Source: Mesorhizobium australicum (lineage in GTDB: Bacteria; Pseudomonadota; Alphaproteobacteria; Rhizobiales; Rhizobiaceae). From it: DNA of 64,000 nt. Below are positions 1-7,374 of this stretch, in pieces. The notes under the pieces were generated by a model. That model worked only from the letters and a program-made list of their open reading frames with translations. It was not told the DNA's origin and searched no databases. The DNA is taken from assembly GCF_900177325.1 (NCBI RefSeq), contig NZ_FXBL01000004.1:4903501-4967500 (forward strand), given 5' to 3'. Numbering within the stretch: position 1 is the first letter of the stretch; every line of letters begins with the position of its first letter. The translations under genes and the position numbers were made by a program.

Positions 1-212
1 GGACTGCGATCGCCGAGGGGCTGCTGGAATACGAGACGCTGTCGGGCGACGAGATCCGCCAGTTGATCAAGGGCGAGAAGCCGGCGCGCGACCTCGGCGA
101 CGACACTCCGCCCTCGCGCGGCTCTGCGGTACCCAAGGCCGGCGCCACCGGCGGCGGCCGCCGCAAGAAGGGCCCCGAGCCCGAAGGCGGCATGGAGCCG
201 CAGCCGCAGTAA
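1..212 (+). CDS. ftsH: ATP-dependent zinc metalloprotease FtsH, C-terminal fragment
   Basis: Only the last 69 codons are present; the reading frame enters at base 3 and ends at TAA 210-212. The visible tail begins TAIAEGLLEYETLSGDEI and continues into a Gly/Arg/Pro-rich disordered end (GGGRRKKGPEPEGG). The helix around LEYETLSGDEI is the conserved C-terminal part of the FtsH peptidase domain, and the low-complexity tail is typical of alphaproteobacterial FtsH. FtsH is a membrane-anchored AAA+ protease for quality control of membrane and short-lived proteins. The AAA+ and HExxH regions lie outside the window, so the call rests on this tail. A strong terminator follows within 31 bases. Confidence 0.85.
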   Translation, partial: TAIAEGLLEYETLSGDEIRQLIKGEKPARDLGDDTPPSRGSAVPKAGATGGGRRKKGPEPEGGMEPQPQ

Positions 213-242
213 AGGCTGCGCTGCGATGCATCGATTGAGGAA

Positions 243-265
243 GGGCGCCGGGAGGCGCCCTTTTT
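243..265 (+). terminator. Rho-independent terminator after ftsH
   Basis: A perfect 7-bp GC stem (GGGCGCC / GGCGCCC) with a GGGA loop is followed by five T residues at 261-265. It lies 31 bases after the ftsH stop codon, as expected for an intrinsic terminator. Confidence 0.85.
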
Positions 266-397
266 GCATGTCGGCGCCTTCTTCTCGCATCGTGCTCGAC
301 AAGTGCCGCAGCGATGAAAATGCGCGATTTGCGTCTTGTTTCGGCGGCGTTGCTTAGCTATGTGTCTGCCGCGCCTTCTGGCGCGACCACGCGATCC

Positions 398-487
398 GGA
401 GAGGTGGCAGAGTGGTCGAATGCACCGCACTCGAAATGCGGCATGGGTGTAAGCTCATCGGGGGTTCGAATCCCTCCCTCTCCGCCA
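398..487 (+). tRNA. tRNA-Ser(CGA)
   Basis: This is a 90-nt class II tRNA. The acceptor stem GGAGAGG (398-404) pairs with CCTCTCC (477-483). The discriminator G484 is followed by an encoded CCA. The anticodon loop CTCGAAA carries CGA, which reads UCG serine codons. A long variable arm (TGGGTGTAAGCTCATCG) and the T-loop GGTTCGAATCC are visible, both typical of tRNA-Ser. The 3' end of a tRNA is a common integration site for mobile elements, but I see no integrase next to it. Confidence 0.97.
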
Positions 488-612
488 TTCGCCGGATACA
501 TTGACAGGGTATCGCCCTAGTCATCGTTCAGATAGATGGTTGCTAGGCGGTCGGTCTAAGGGACAGGCTTTCGCACGCCCTACCAGGCAGAATAACCCGG
601 TAATACGCGAAA

Positions 613-1590
613 CTACCCTACGTTTCTCTCAACGAAGGGGGGCATGTGGTTTCGGTATGCCCTGGGTGAATGGCCAGTCACGCGCTTGAAGGCATTGCTG
701 AAAGCGCTCTCGGAAGCATAGCCGAGCGATTGGCCGATAGCCGCCACTGGAGCGGCCTTGTCCCGCAAGGCGCGCTCGGCAAGGCGCATACGCCATTCGG
801 TAAGATAGGTTAGCGGTGCAACACCCGCGACCATCTTGAAATAGGAAGCGAACGTCGTTCGTGACATCGCGCACGCTCGGGCGAGTTCCTCCAGATGCCA
901 AGCACGGCCCGGATCGCCATGCATCAGCCGGAGGGCTGGGGTAATGCGCGAATCGCCCAGTGCGCGCAGCCAGCTTGCCGATATGGGAGCTGCGGTCTTC
1001 AGATGCGCCCGCAAAATCTGAATGAACAGAAGTTGGGCGAGATGCGCCGAGGCGAGTTGCGTGCCGGGGAATTCCGCCTCCCGTTCCTCGACAAGCTGGT
1101 CGAGAAGGTACCGAAAAGCCGTCGCTTGCGGCGAGGTAGCTGGTACGTGAATCCAGGCTGGCAGAACGTTCGCCAGCAGCCGTCCGCTCACTGGATCGAG
1201 CAGTACATGGCCACCGATATGCGCGAAGTCCTGGCCATCACCAAGCTGCGTCGTCGACTTGCCGGTGCCGGAAAACAGAGGCATCGCGTCAACCGGGGCA
1301 ATGCTCGGATCGCTAGATAGAACGAAAGACCGTCTCGCCGTCAGAAGGCCCACGTCTCCGGTTTCAAACCGGGCCGGTTTCGTCTCGCCGTCGATGCTGA
1401 CCCAGCAGTGGCCTTTCACGATGGCGAAGAACTTGATCTTGTCGGGCGCCGGAAAACGGATCGCCCACGGACCTCCCGCTGTGAAACCTCCCGTTACGAG
1501 GGACGCCACATTCGTGAGTTTGAGGATGTCGGAAAAGGGGTCGGCCTGCATTTTCGTACTTTCACGCAAGTAGTGCGGACGATTAAGCAT
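613..1590 (-). CDS. AraC-family transcriptional regulator with N-terminal cupin domain
   Basis: The 325-residue protein has an N-terminal AraC-type cupin domain (about residues 15-200) and a C-terminal AraC double helix-turn-helix (about 215-320). The second HTH is recognisable in IGQSLGYASESAFSNAFKRV followed by GHSPRAYR, the AraC signature. The family activates or represses nearby genes in response to small molecules. It is transcribed away from the reductase at 1665 with only 74 bases between them, so it probably controls that gene. An internal ATG at 1551 (MQADPF) is an alternative start; neither start has a strong Shine-Dalgarno sequence. The ligand cannot be read from the sequence. Confidence 0.88.
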   Translation of the reverse strand: MLNRPHYLRESTKMQADPFSDILKLTNVASLVTGGFTAGGPWAIRFPAPDKIKFFAIVKGHCWVSIDGETKPARFETGDVGLLTARRSFVLSSDPSIAPVDAMPLFSGTGKSTTQLGDGQDFAHIGGHVLLDPVSGRLLANVLPAWIHVPATSPQATAFRYLLDQLVEEREAEFPGTQLASAHLAQLLFIQILRAHLKTAAPISASWLRALGDSRITPALRLMHGDPGRAWHLEELARACAMSRTTFASYFKMVAGVAPLTYLTEWRMRLAERALRDKAAPVAAIGQSLGYASESAFSNAFKRVTGHSPRAYRNHMPPFVERNVG

Positions 1591-1664
1591 TCATGATCCG
1601 CCTTTCTGGCCCTAACTCATCAAATCATTGTCATTTCGATGGTCAAGTGACCCAGGAGATCTGC

Positions 1665-2699
1665 GTGCGTGAAGAACTGGTACTGGTAACGGGCGGAACC
1701 GGGTTCATAGCCCAATACTGCATCCTGGCGCTGCTGGACGCCGGCTATCGTGTGCGAACGACTGTCCGTTCGCTATCGCGGGAAGCGGAAGTGCGCGCCC
1801 ACCTCAAGGTGGGCGGCGCGGAACCGGGCGATCGCCTGTCGTTTGTGACCGCCGATCTCTCCGCCGACGCTGGTTGGGCGGAGGCGACCGCCGGATGCAC
1901 TTATGTGATGCACGGGGCTTCTCCAACACCGACGGGCAATCAAACGAGCGAAGAGGAGTGGATCAAGCCTGCGGTCGATGGCAATTTGCGAGTGCTGCGC
2001 GCCGCGCGCGATGCCGGGGTCAGGCGTGTTGTGCTGACGTCCGCCTTTGGTGCGATCTGTGCCGGGCACGGGCCAATGACGCGTCCCTTCAACGAGACTG
2101 ATTGGAGCGACCTGACAAGCAAGAATATCTGGCCCTATCAGAAATCAAAAACATTGTCAGAGCGGGCGGCCTGGGACTTCATTGCCCATGAAGGACAGGG
2201 CTTGGAACTGTCAGCTGTCAATCCGGTCGCGGTGCTGGGGCCGGTGCTCGGTGCCGACTATTCCCACTCCATTCGCCTGATTAAGAACATCATGGATGGT
2301 CAGCCGGGGAACCCCAAGATCAATTCAGGCTTTGTCGACGTACGAGATGTGGCCGACCTGCATTTGCGCGCCATGACCCACGAGACCGCCAAGGGGGAGC
2401 GCTTCCTGGCGATCGCCGGCGAAAGCATGTGGTTGGCTGACGTGGCCAAGGTGCTGAAAGCGCGTATGGGGTCGGCCGCAGACAAGGTATCGACGCAGGT
2501 TCTGCCCAACACGGTGGTGCGCCTCGGCGCGCTCAAAGATCCTGCGTTGAGAGGGGCCATCCCACTATTGGGGCTCAATCTGAATGCCACCAGTGAAAAA
2601 GCCATACGCTTGCTCGGCTGGACGCCGCGTCCGTGCGAGGAGGCTATCGTCGCCTCCGCCGAGAGCCTGATCCGGCTGGGCCTGATCAAGGGCGGCTGA
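1665..2699 (+). CDS. NAD(P)-dependent epimerase/reductase of the extended SDR family
   Basis: The protein opens with a Rossmann fold, TGGTGFIAQYCILALLDAGY, close to the N-terminus, and has the extended-SDR active-site YxxxK in WPYQKSKT with an upstream Ser (VVLTSAFGAI). This places it with the dihydroflavonol-4-reductase/cinnamoyl-CoA reductase-like enzymes that reduce aldehydes or ketones; the substrate is unknown. I chose the GTG at 1665 because AGGAG at 1654-1658 sits six bases upstream; an in-frame ATG at 1593 would add 24 residues that do not look like protein and would fill the divergent promoter. Length 344 aa is normal for the family. The divergent AraC gene is the likely regulator. 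Confidence 0.87.
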   Translation: MREELVLVTGGTGFIAQYCILALLDAGYRVRTTVRSLSREAEVRAHLKVGGAEPGDRLSFVTADLSADAGWAEATAGCTYVMHGASPTPTGNQTSEEEWIKPAVDGNLRVLRAARDAGVRRVVLTSAFGAICAGHGPMTRPFNETDWSDLTSKNIWPYQKSKTLSERAAWDFIAHEGQGLELSAVNPVAVLGPVLGADYSHSIRLIKNIMDGQPGNPKINSGFVDVRDVADLHLRAMTHETAKGERFLAIAGESMWLADVAKVLKARMGSAADKVSTQVLPNTVVRLGALKDPALRGAIPLLGLNLNATSEKAIRLLGWTPRPCEEAIVASAESLIRLGLIKGG

Positions 2700-3020
2700 C
2701 GGCCTCCCCTTGCCCACCTGTCCGGAGATACGACCACCGTCTCTATGCTGCTCTGGGGCAGAGAGCCGCACTGCGCCTGTTCAGTTGGCAGCCTGAACAG
2801 TTTAGTGCCAGACTTGCTGCTATGGACAGACTTCACCGCAGCGCAAAACACAGCATCTATTCTGCGAAGGAAATGGCCTCACAGGCATTCCATGTTGCCG
2901 GCGCCCACAGCGAACGGGGGCGCTTGAAGCGGGCATATGTGGCCTTCACATGGGACGATAGCCGTGCGGACAAGGCCGACCTTCGATCGCGAAGGGTGGG
3001 CGGCCGTTCCGACGTTTTGG
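2700..3020. other. Intergenic stretch with no supported gene
   Basis: Convergent intergenic region of 321 bases between the reductase and the EEP phosphodiesterase. Open frames cross it on both strands, but none has a recognisable domain or start signal. No terminator with a T-run is evident. Confidence 0.6.
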
Positions 3021-3821
3021 CTATAGCCGGAGAACCAGGGGACAGTGATCCGAGACTTCCGGATCGCGAATGACGTCGAACGACTTCACTGCTTCCACGC
3101 GATTCACAAGCATATAGTCCGCGAACCGGCCCGGCTTCCGGTATTGAGTGCTTCGGGTGGTCTCGATACCGCGCCCTGTCACCAGTTCGTGCAGTCCGGC
3201 ATCGGCGAGGATCGCGAGCGTTTCACTGCCTGGTTCGACATTGAAGTCGCCGCAGACCACCACCACGTCACCCGGCTCTGAAATCTGCCGGGAAAGATCG
3301 AGCAACCTTCGTGCCTGCGCGGCACGTTCGGGGGTATCCATCTTGCCGTTCAGATCGCGCAGTCCGTGCATATGCGTGATGCTGACGGCCCGCTCGGCAG
3401 CGTAATCATAGACCCTGACGCCATGGGCGCTGCGGGATCGCGGATGATCGCCATAGCCGACCGGCGAAAAGCCCTTGTGAACAAAACCCTGAATCTGACC
3501 GACGATAGGGAAGGATCGACGCACGAACGTAGCCAGCCCCCATTGCGAGGGGACCGGTCGATCTCCGTCCCAGAGAACGCCCTGCGCCGCCGGACAGAAG
3601 ATTGCGACATGACCGGGCAAGGCAGTCGAGACATCGCGAAAGAAGTTGGCGCGCTGCGGCAGCACGTGATCGCCATCGCGATAGGTCAGCCAGTCCTTCT
3701 CGGACTCTGGACTGTGAATGACTTCCTGAAGGCATAGGACGTCGGGATCGCTGATTTCGACATAGGGCAACAGCTTTCCGTGCAGCTTTCCACCCCAGCC
3801 GTTCAGGCACATTATCTTCAC
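3021..3821 (-). CDS. Endonuclease/exonuclease/phosphatase (EEP) family protein
   Basis: The 266-residue protein shows the EEP (DNase I-like) fold motifs in order: KIMCLNGWGG at the N-terminus (metal-site Asn), LCLQEV (metal-binding Glu), SITHMHGLRD, VVCGDFNVEPGS (catalytic GDFN) and the C-terminal SDHCPLVLRL (catalytic Asp-His). Family members hydrolyse phosphodiester bonds in nucleic acids, inositol phosphates or sphingomyelin; which applies here cannot be told. I use the GTG at 3821 because AAGGA lies seven bases upstream; a longer frame from 3911 adds an N-terminus without domain character. There is no signal peptide, so it is probably cytoplasmic. Confidence 0.85.
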   Translation of the reverse strand: MKIMCLNGWGGKLHGKLLPYVEISDPDVLCLQEVIHSPESEKDWLTYRDGDHVLPQRANFFRDVSTALPGHVAIFCPAAQGVLWDGDRPVPSQWGLATFVRRSFPIVGQIQGFVHKGFSPVGYGDHPRSRSAHGVRVYDYAAERAVSITHMHGLRDLNGKMDTPERAAQARRLLDLSRQISEPGDVVVVCGDFNVEPGSETLAILADAGLHELVTGRGIETTRSTQYRKPGRFADYMLVNRVEAVKSFDVIRDPEVSDHCPLVLRL

Positions 3822-4011
3822 GGGTCCGTCCTTCGAAGTCAGGCGAATCCGATTTTCGCGGCATTGGAGAACACCCGCAAGTCGGGCTCGCGTCGGGCTC
3901 TCGCGGCACATCTCGGAAATATCTGCTTTTCAATGGCGGTGAGAGGTCATCGCTCTGGAGCCAATCGAGCATCGGAGGGCCTGCCGACTCATCCATCCGC
4001 CTTGCCGGCTC

Positions 4012-4076
4012 GATGATACTTAGCAAAGCGGCAAACTTTTCCTTGCGCGTTCCGCACCCTGATGATAGTTAGCAAT
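4012..4076 (+). promoter_or_regulatory. Direct-repeat candidate operator for the ArsR gene
   Basis: Two near-identical 16-mers lie at 4012-4027 (GATGATACTTAGCAAA) and 4061-4076 (GATGATAGTTAGCAAT), 49 bp apart and differing at two positions. The second abuts the ATG at 4077. The position fits an autoregulatory site for the ArsR-type repressor just downstream. Binding is inferred. Confidence 0.5.
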
Positions 4077-4418
4077 ATGACTAAGCATCAGCCGGAACTC
4101 TCGCTGCTCTTCCATGCGCTGGCCGATCCCACCCGCCGGTCGATCCTGACCCGGCTGGCGGAGAGGCCGGCCCGGGTTACGGATCTGTCCGGTCCGACGG
4201 GGCTGCGCCTGCCGACGGTGATGCGGCACCTTTCGGTGCTGGAGGAGGCGGGGCTGATCGCCACGTCCAAGGACGGGCGGGTGCGCACCTGCGCCATCGT
4301 GCCGGAGGCGCTGGATCCGGTGCGGACATGGCTCGACGAGCAGCGGGCGATCTGGGAAGGCCGGCTCGACCGGCTGGAGGCACTTGCGATGAAGGCAATG
4401 AAGGAGCGCACGGAATGA
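4077..4418 (+). CDS. ArsR/SmtB-family winged-helix transcriptional regulator
   Basis: This 113-residue protein is a minimal ArsR winged helix. LFHALADPTRRSILTRLAE is the family N-terminal helix, followed by the recognition helix LRLPTVMRHLSVLEEAGLI and the wing TSKDGRVRTCAIV. There is no metal-binding ELCVCD-type motif, so it belongs to the non-metal subgroup usually paired with SRPBCC (AHSA1) proteins. The gene overlaps the next one by ATGA, so they form a translationally coupled pair. The ATG at 4062 lies inside a repeated operator-like sequence, so I prefer the ATG at 4077, although no clear Shine-Dalgarno precedes it. The signal sensed is unknown. Confidence 0.9.
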   Translation: MTKHQPELSLLFHALADPTRRSILTRLAERPARVTDLSGPTGLRLPTVMRHLSVLEEAGLIATSKDGRVRTCAIVPEALDPVRTWLDEQRAIWEGRLDRLEALAMKAMKERTE

Positions 4419-5338
4419 CATCGAAACTGAACCCGCAGCGCAAGCCCGCGGCCCGCGACCAGGCGGACGGCCGCTTTGCGACGCTGACCTTCGAACGGGA
4501 CGTGGCCGCGCCCTTGTCGGCGCTGTGGCAGGTCTGGACGGCGCCAGCCGCGCGGGCGGTCTGGTCCTCTCCCTCGCCTTCGGTCGTCGTGGAGTTCCTC
4601 GAGGCCGACACCAGGGTGGGCGGGCGCGAAGTCTCGCTCTGCAAGGTCGCGGGCGAGCCCGACACGCGCTGCGAATGCGGCTGGCTTGCCTTGGAACCCG
4701 CGCTTCGCAGCGTGAACTGCGAGGTGATCTCGTCCGAAGGCGTGACGCAATCGGCGGCGCTGGTGACAGCGGATTTCTCCGGCACAAACGAGCGCAGCCG
4801 GGTGGTCGTGACCGTGCAGCTTTCCTCGCTGGCGAAGGACATGGAGGCCGGCTACCGGCAGGGATTCGACGGGGGGCTGGACAATCTCGGCGGCGTCGCC
4901 GAGCGCACCATGGTAATCCAGCGCGTCATACGGGCGCCGCGGTCGATCGTCTGGAACACCTGGGTGAACGCCGAGACGCTGCCGCAATGGTGGGGGCCGG
5001 ACGGGTTTTCCTGCCGGACGAAGCGGATCGACCTGCGCACGGGCGGCGAGTGGGTGTTCGACATGATCGGGCCCGACGGCACGGTGTTCCCGAACCACCA
5101 TCGCTATATCGAGATCCGCCCGGAGGAGAGGCTCGCCTACACGCTGCTGTGGGGCGAGAACGGACCGAAACACGCCGACGCCTGGGCCTCGTTCGAGAGC
5201 GAGGGCGAAGCGACGAAGGTGACGCTGGGCATGGTGATGAGCACGAAGGCCGAGTTCGAGGAGGCGAAAGGCTTCGGCGCGATCGAACTGGGCATGCAGA
5301 CGCTGGGCAAGCTGGAGCGTCTCGTCACATCGCGATAG
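4415..5338 (+). CDS. Tandem SRPBCC (AHSA1/activator of Hsp90-like) domain protein
   Basis: The protein (307 aa) contains two SRPBCC/AHSA1 folds in tandem. The first spans about residues 15-150 (TLTFERDVAAPLSALWQVWT...). The second spans about 165-300 and is the more canonical copy, with VIRAPRSIVWNTWVNAETLPQWWGP and the GGEWVFDMIGPDG strand. These helix-grip domains bind hydrophobic ligands; in ArsR-linked operons their biochemical role is mostly undefined. The start at 4415 has AAGGAG eight bases upstream and overlaps the ArsR stop codon. Most relatives have a single domain, so the duplication is worth noting. The first copy is diverged and lacks the WWGP motif. Confidence 0.85.
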   Translation: MTSKLNPQRKPAARDQADGRFATLTFERDVAAPLSALWQVWTAPAARAVWSSPSPSVVVEFLEADTRVGGREVSLCKVAGEPDTRCECGWLALEPALRSVNCEVISSEGVTQSAALVTADFSGTNERSRVVVTVQLSSLAKDMEAGYRQGFDGGLDNLGGVAERTMVIQRVIRAPRSIVWNTWVNAETLPQWWGPDGFSCRTKRIDLRTGGEWVFDMIGPDGTVFPNHHRYIEIRPEERLAYTLLWGENGPKHADAWASFESEGEATKVTLGMVMSTKAEFEEAKGFGAIELGMQTLGKLERLVTSR

Positions 5339-5401
5339 TTGCCGCGGCCCAGCGACCGATCTCCAATGCGGTCGTGAGGCCGCGTTGGCGGAGAAGGAAG
5401 G

Positions 5402-6355
5402 CTACTTTCTGCTGAAGGCCAGGCGGCAGGGGCCGATCGTCGTGTCGATGGAGGCGAGCCATCGGCGTGCCGTGGGAATGTTCCTGACATGGGCGTCGAG
5501 GAAAGCGAGGGTAAGCTGGCGCAGGGCCGCTTGCTGGGCGGGGACCTGGGGCTGGACGCCGTTGTCCGAGAAGCCGCCGAGGTAGTGGTCGGCCTCGTCG
5601 AGGACGGCGAGGTATTTGTCGCCGGCGGGGGCGAGGTCGTAGGGTTCCGACTTCCAGCGCCAATCGCCGCCCTTGGCGCCACGGTCGAGCGTGCCGGTGA
5701 CGGTGAGGACGGGACCCTCCATGCCGTCCCACGAGCCGTCGCGCAGGCCCTGCTGGTCGCGGCCCTGGCCGCTGAGCAGGATGGCCGCGGCGAAGCGGTC
5801 GTCGCGGAAGCGGCGTGCCTGCCCCTCCAGCAGGTTGATCTCCGCGCCGGCGAGGAGCTGCGCGGTGTAGGCGCCGAAGGAATGGCCTGCGATGGCGCCA
5901 CGGACAGGCTGGTCCGGCCGGCCGCTCGTGGCCTCGAACACCCGATCGAGACTGTCCATCACCCGGCCCACTGTCGCCACCCTGTCCAGCCAGCGTTCCG
6001 GCGCGTGCAGGATCTCGTGCATGCGCGGCCAGATGTCCGGCATCTGCCACCAGCGGGAGAGATCGGCGTCCGGGTCCAGGCCGAGCGCCGGCTCGGCCCG
6101 GGCCACGCGCCCGATCGCATCGGAAAAGGTCGGCTGGATCACCAGATAGCCGTGGCGAGCCCAGTGGCGCGCGAGATTGGCATATTCGCGGCCGTTCGAG
6201 CCCAGACCGTGGCAGAACAGGACGAAGGCCAGCGGCGCGCGGCCGGACGGCCAGCGGCAGGTGAGGCCCGGCCCGATGCCGGGCGCGCCGGCGATCACGT
6301 CGTCGGCCTCGCGGACATCTCCGGCGGGAATGTCGCTCACATAGACGCCGCTCAT
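5402..6355 (-). CDS. Alpha/beta hydrolase, dienelactone hydrolase/PAF-acetylhydrolase-like
   Basis: The 317-residue protein shows an alpha/beta hydrolase fold: oxyanion region FVLFCHGLGSNG, nucleophile elbow GHSFG, and a late acid/His region around VLDEADHYLGG. The chain is closest in layout to predicted dienelactone hydrolases and the bacterial PAF-acetylhydrolase group, which cleave esters or small amides. It starts with an ATGA overlap on the stop codon of the upstream ABC ATPase gene, so it is the last gene of the peptide-type importer operon. It probably acts on the imported compound. No signal peptide is visible. The substrate is unknown. Confidence 0.82.
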   Translation of the reverse strand: MSGVYVSDIPAGDVREADDVIAGAPGIGPGLTCRWPSGRAPLAFVLFCHGLGSNGREYANLARHWARHGYLVIQPTFSDAIGRVARAEPALGLDPDADLSRWWQMPDIWPRMHEILHAPERWLDRVATVGRVMDSLDRVFEATSGRPDQPVRGAIAGHSFGAYTAQLLAGAEINLLEGQARRFRDDRFAAAILLSGQGRDQQGLRDGSWDGMEGPVLTVTGTLDRGAKGGDWRWKSEPYDLAPAGDKYLAVLDEADHYLGGFSDNGVQPQVPAQQAALRQLTLAFLDAHVRNIPTARRWLASIDTTIGPCRLAFSRK

Positions 6356-7374
6356 GCGGGCACACTCCGGTTTGCGGGGCCGCCAGGCGAGGCGGTGCGG
6401 TCGAGAAGGAAGCAGGCCGCCGTGCCGCCGCCCTCGACCGGATAGGCAGGCGGCATCTCCTCGGCGCAGCGCGGCATGACGAAGGGGCATCGGTTGCGGT
6501 AGGGACAGCCCTGCGTCGCAACGCGGGGAGCCTCCTTCACCGGCGCGGCCTTGCGGGTTGCCCTTCGCCTGCGCTGGGCCTCGGGATCGAGCAGCGGCAC
6601 CGCATCGAGCAGCGCCTTTGTGTAGGGATGGGCCGGAGAGCGGTAGACCCGGTCCGACGGACCTTCCTCGACGATGTGCCCGAGATACATCACCGCGATC
6701 CGGTCCGAGATGTGGTGGACCAGCGCGAGGTCGTGGGCGATCAGCAGATAGGCGATGCCGAGCGCATCGCGGCGCTCGTAGAGCAGGTTGATGATCTGGT
6801 TCTGGGTGGACACGTCCAGCGCGCTGACCGGCTCGTCGAGCACGATGAGCTTCGGCGTCAGCGCCAGCGCGGAGGCGATGGCGATACGCTGGCGCTGGCC
6901 GCCGGAGAACTGGTGCGGATGACGCTCGAGATGCTCCTCGGACAGCGAGACCAGCCGGAGCAGCTCGATGGCGCGGGCCCGCCGCTCGGCCCTGCTCATC
7001 GTCGTGTGGACGCGCAACGGCTCGGTGACGATGTCCTCGACGGTCATCGATGGGTTGAGCGAGGAATAAGGGTCCTGGAACACCGCCTGGATCTGACTGC
7101 GCACGGCCGGCGGATAGCGCGTGTTCATCGAGGTGAGCTCGACGTCGCCGAAGCGGATCGATCCGCCATTGGCCGGAACGAGGCCGAGCACGGTGTTGGC
7201 GATGGAGGACTTGCCGGAGCCGGATTCGCCGACGAGGCCGAGCGTCTCGCCGGCCCGGATCGACAGGTTCGCGCCCCTGACGGCCTGGAACGCCCTGCCC
7301 TTGAGCCCGAACAGGGAACGCCGCCAGTAGGTGACGTCGAGATCGCGGATTTCCAGCAGCGCTTCCTCGCTCAC
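6352..7374 (-). CDS. Oligopeptide/dipeptide-type ABC transporter ATP-binding protein (DppF/OppF-like)
   Basis: The nucleotide-binding subunit (340 aa) has Walker A GESGSGKSS, Q-loop AVFQDPYSSLNP, signature FSGGQRQRIAIA, Walker B LIVLDEPVSALD and H-loop IAHD. The C-terminal oligopeptide/dipeptide extension has the Cys-rich segment CPYRNRCPFVMPRC, which in this family can hold an Fe-S cluster or be structural. I chose the GTG at 7374, which overlaps the TGA of the preceding gene (GTGA), over a longer frame without domain content. It pairs with the ATPase domain of the upstream fused subunit to power import. Confidence 0.93.
   Translation of the reverse strand: MSEEALLEIRDLDVTYWRRSLFGLKGRAFQAVRGANLSIRAGETLGLVGESGSGKSSIANTVLGLVPANGGSIRFGDVELTSMNTRYPPAVRSQIQAVFQDPYSSLNPSMTVEDIVTEPLRVHTTMSRAERRARAIELLRLVSLSEEHLERHPHQFSGGQRQRIAIASALALTPKLIVLDEPVSALDVSTQNQIINLLYERRDALGIAYLLIAHDLALVHHISDRIAVMYLGHIVEEGPSDRVYRSPAHPYTKALLDAVPLLDPEAQRRRRATRKAAPVKEAPRVATQGCPYRNRCPFVMPRCAEEMPPAYPVEGGGTAACFLLDRTASPGGPANRSVPA

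Noticed and set aside
1593..1664. Upstream ATG at 1593 as start of the SDR gene
   Set aside because: It would fill the divergent promoter with a sequence lacking protein character, whereas GTG 1665 has AGGAG at the right distance and begins just before the Rossmann motif.
4328..4414. Earlier start of the SRPBCC gene at 4328
   Set aside because: It would overlap most of the ArsR C-terminus; ATG 4415 has AAGGAG upstream and an ATGA overlap.
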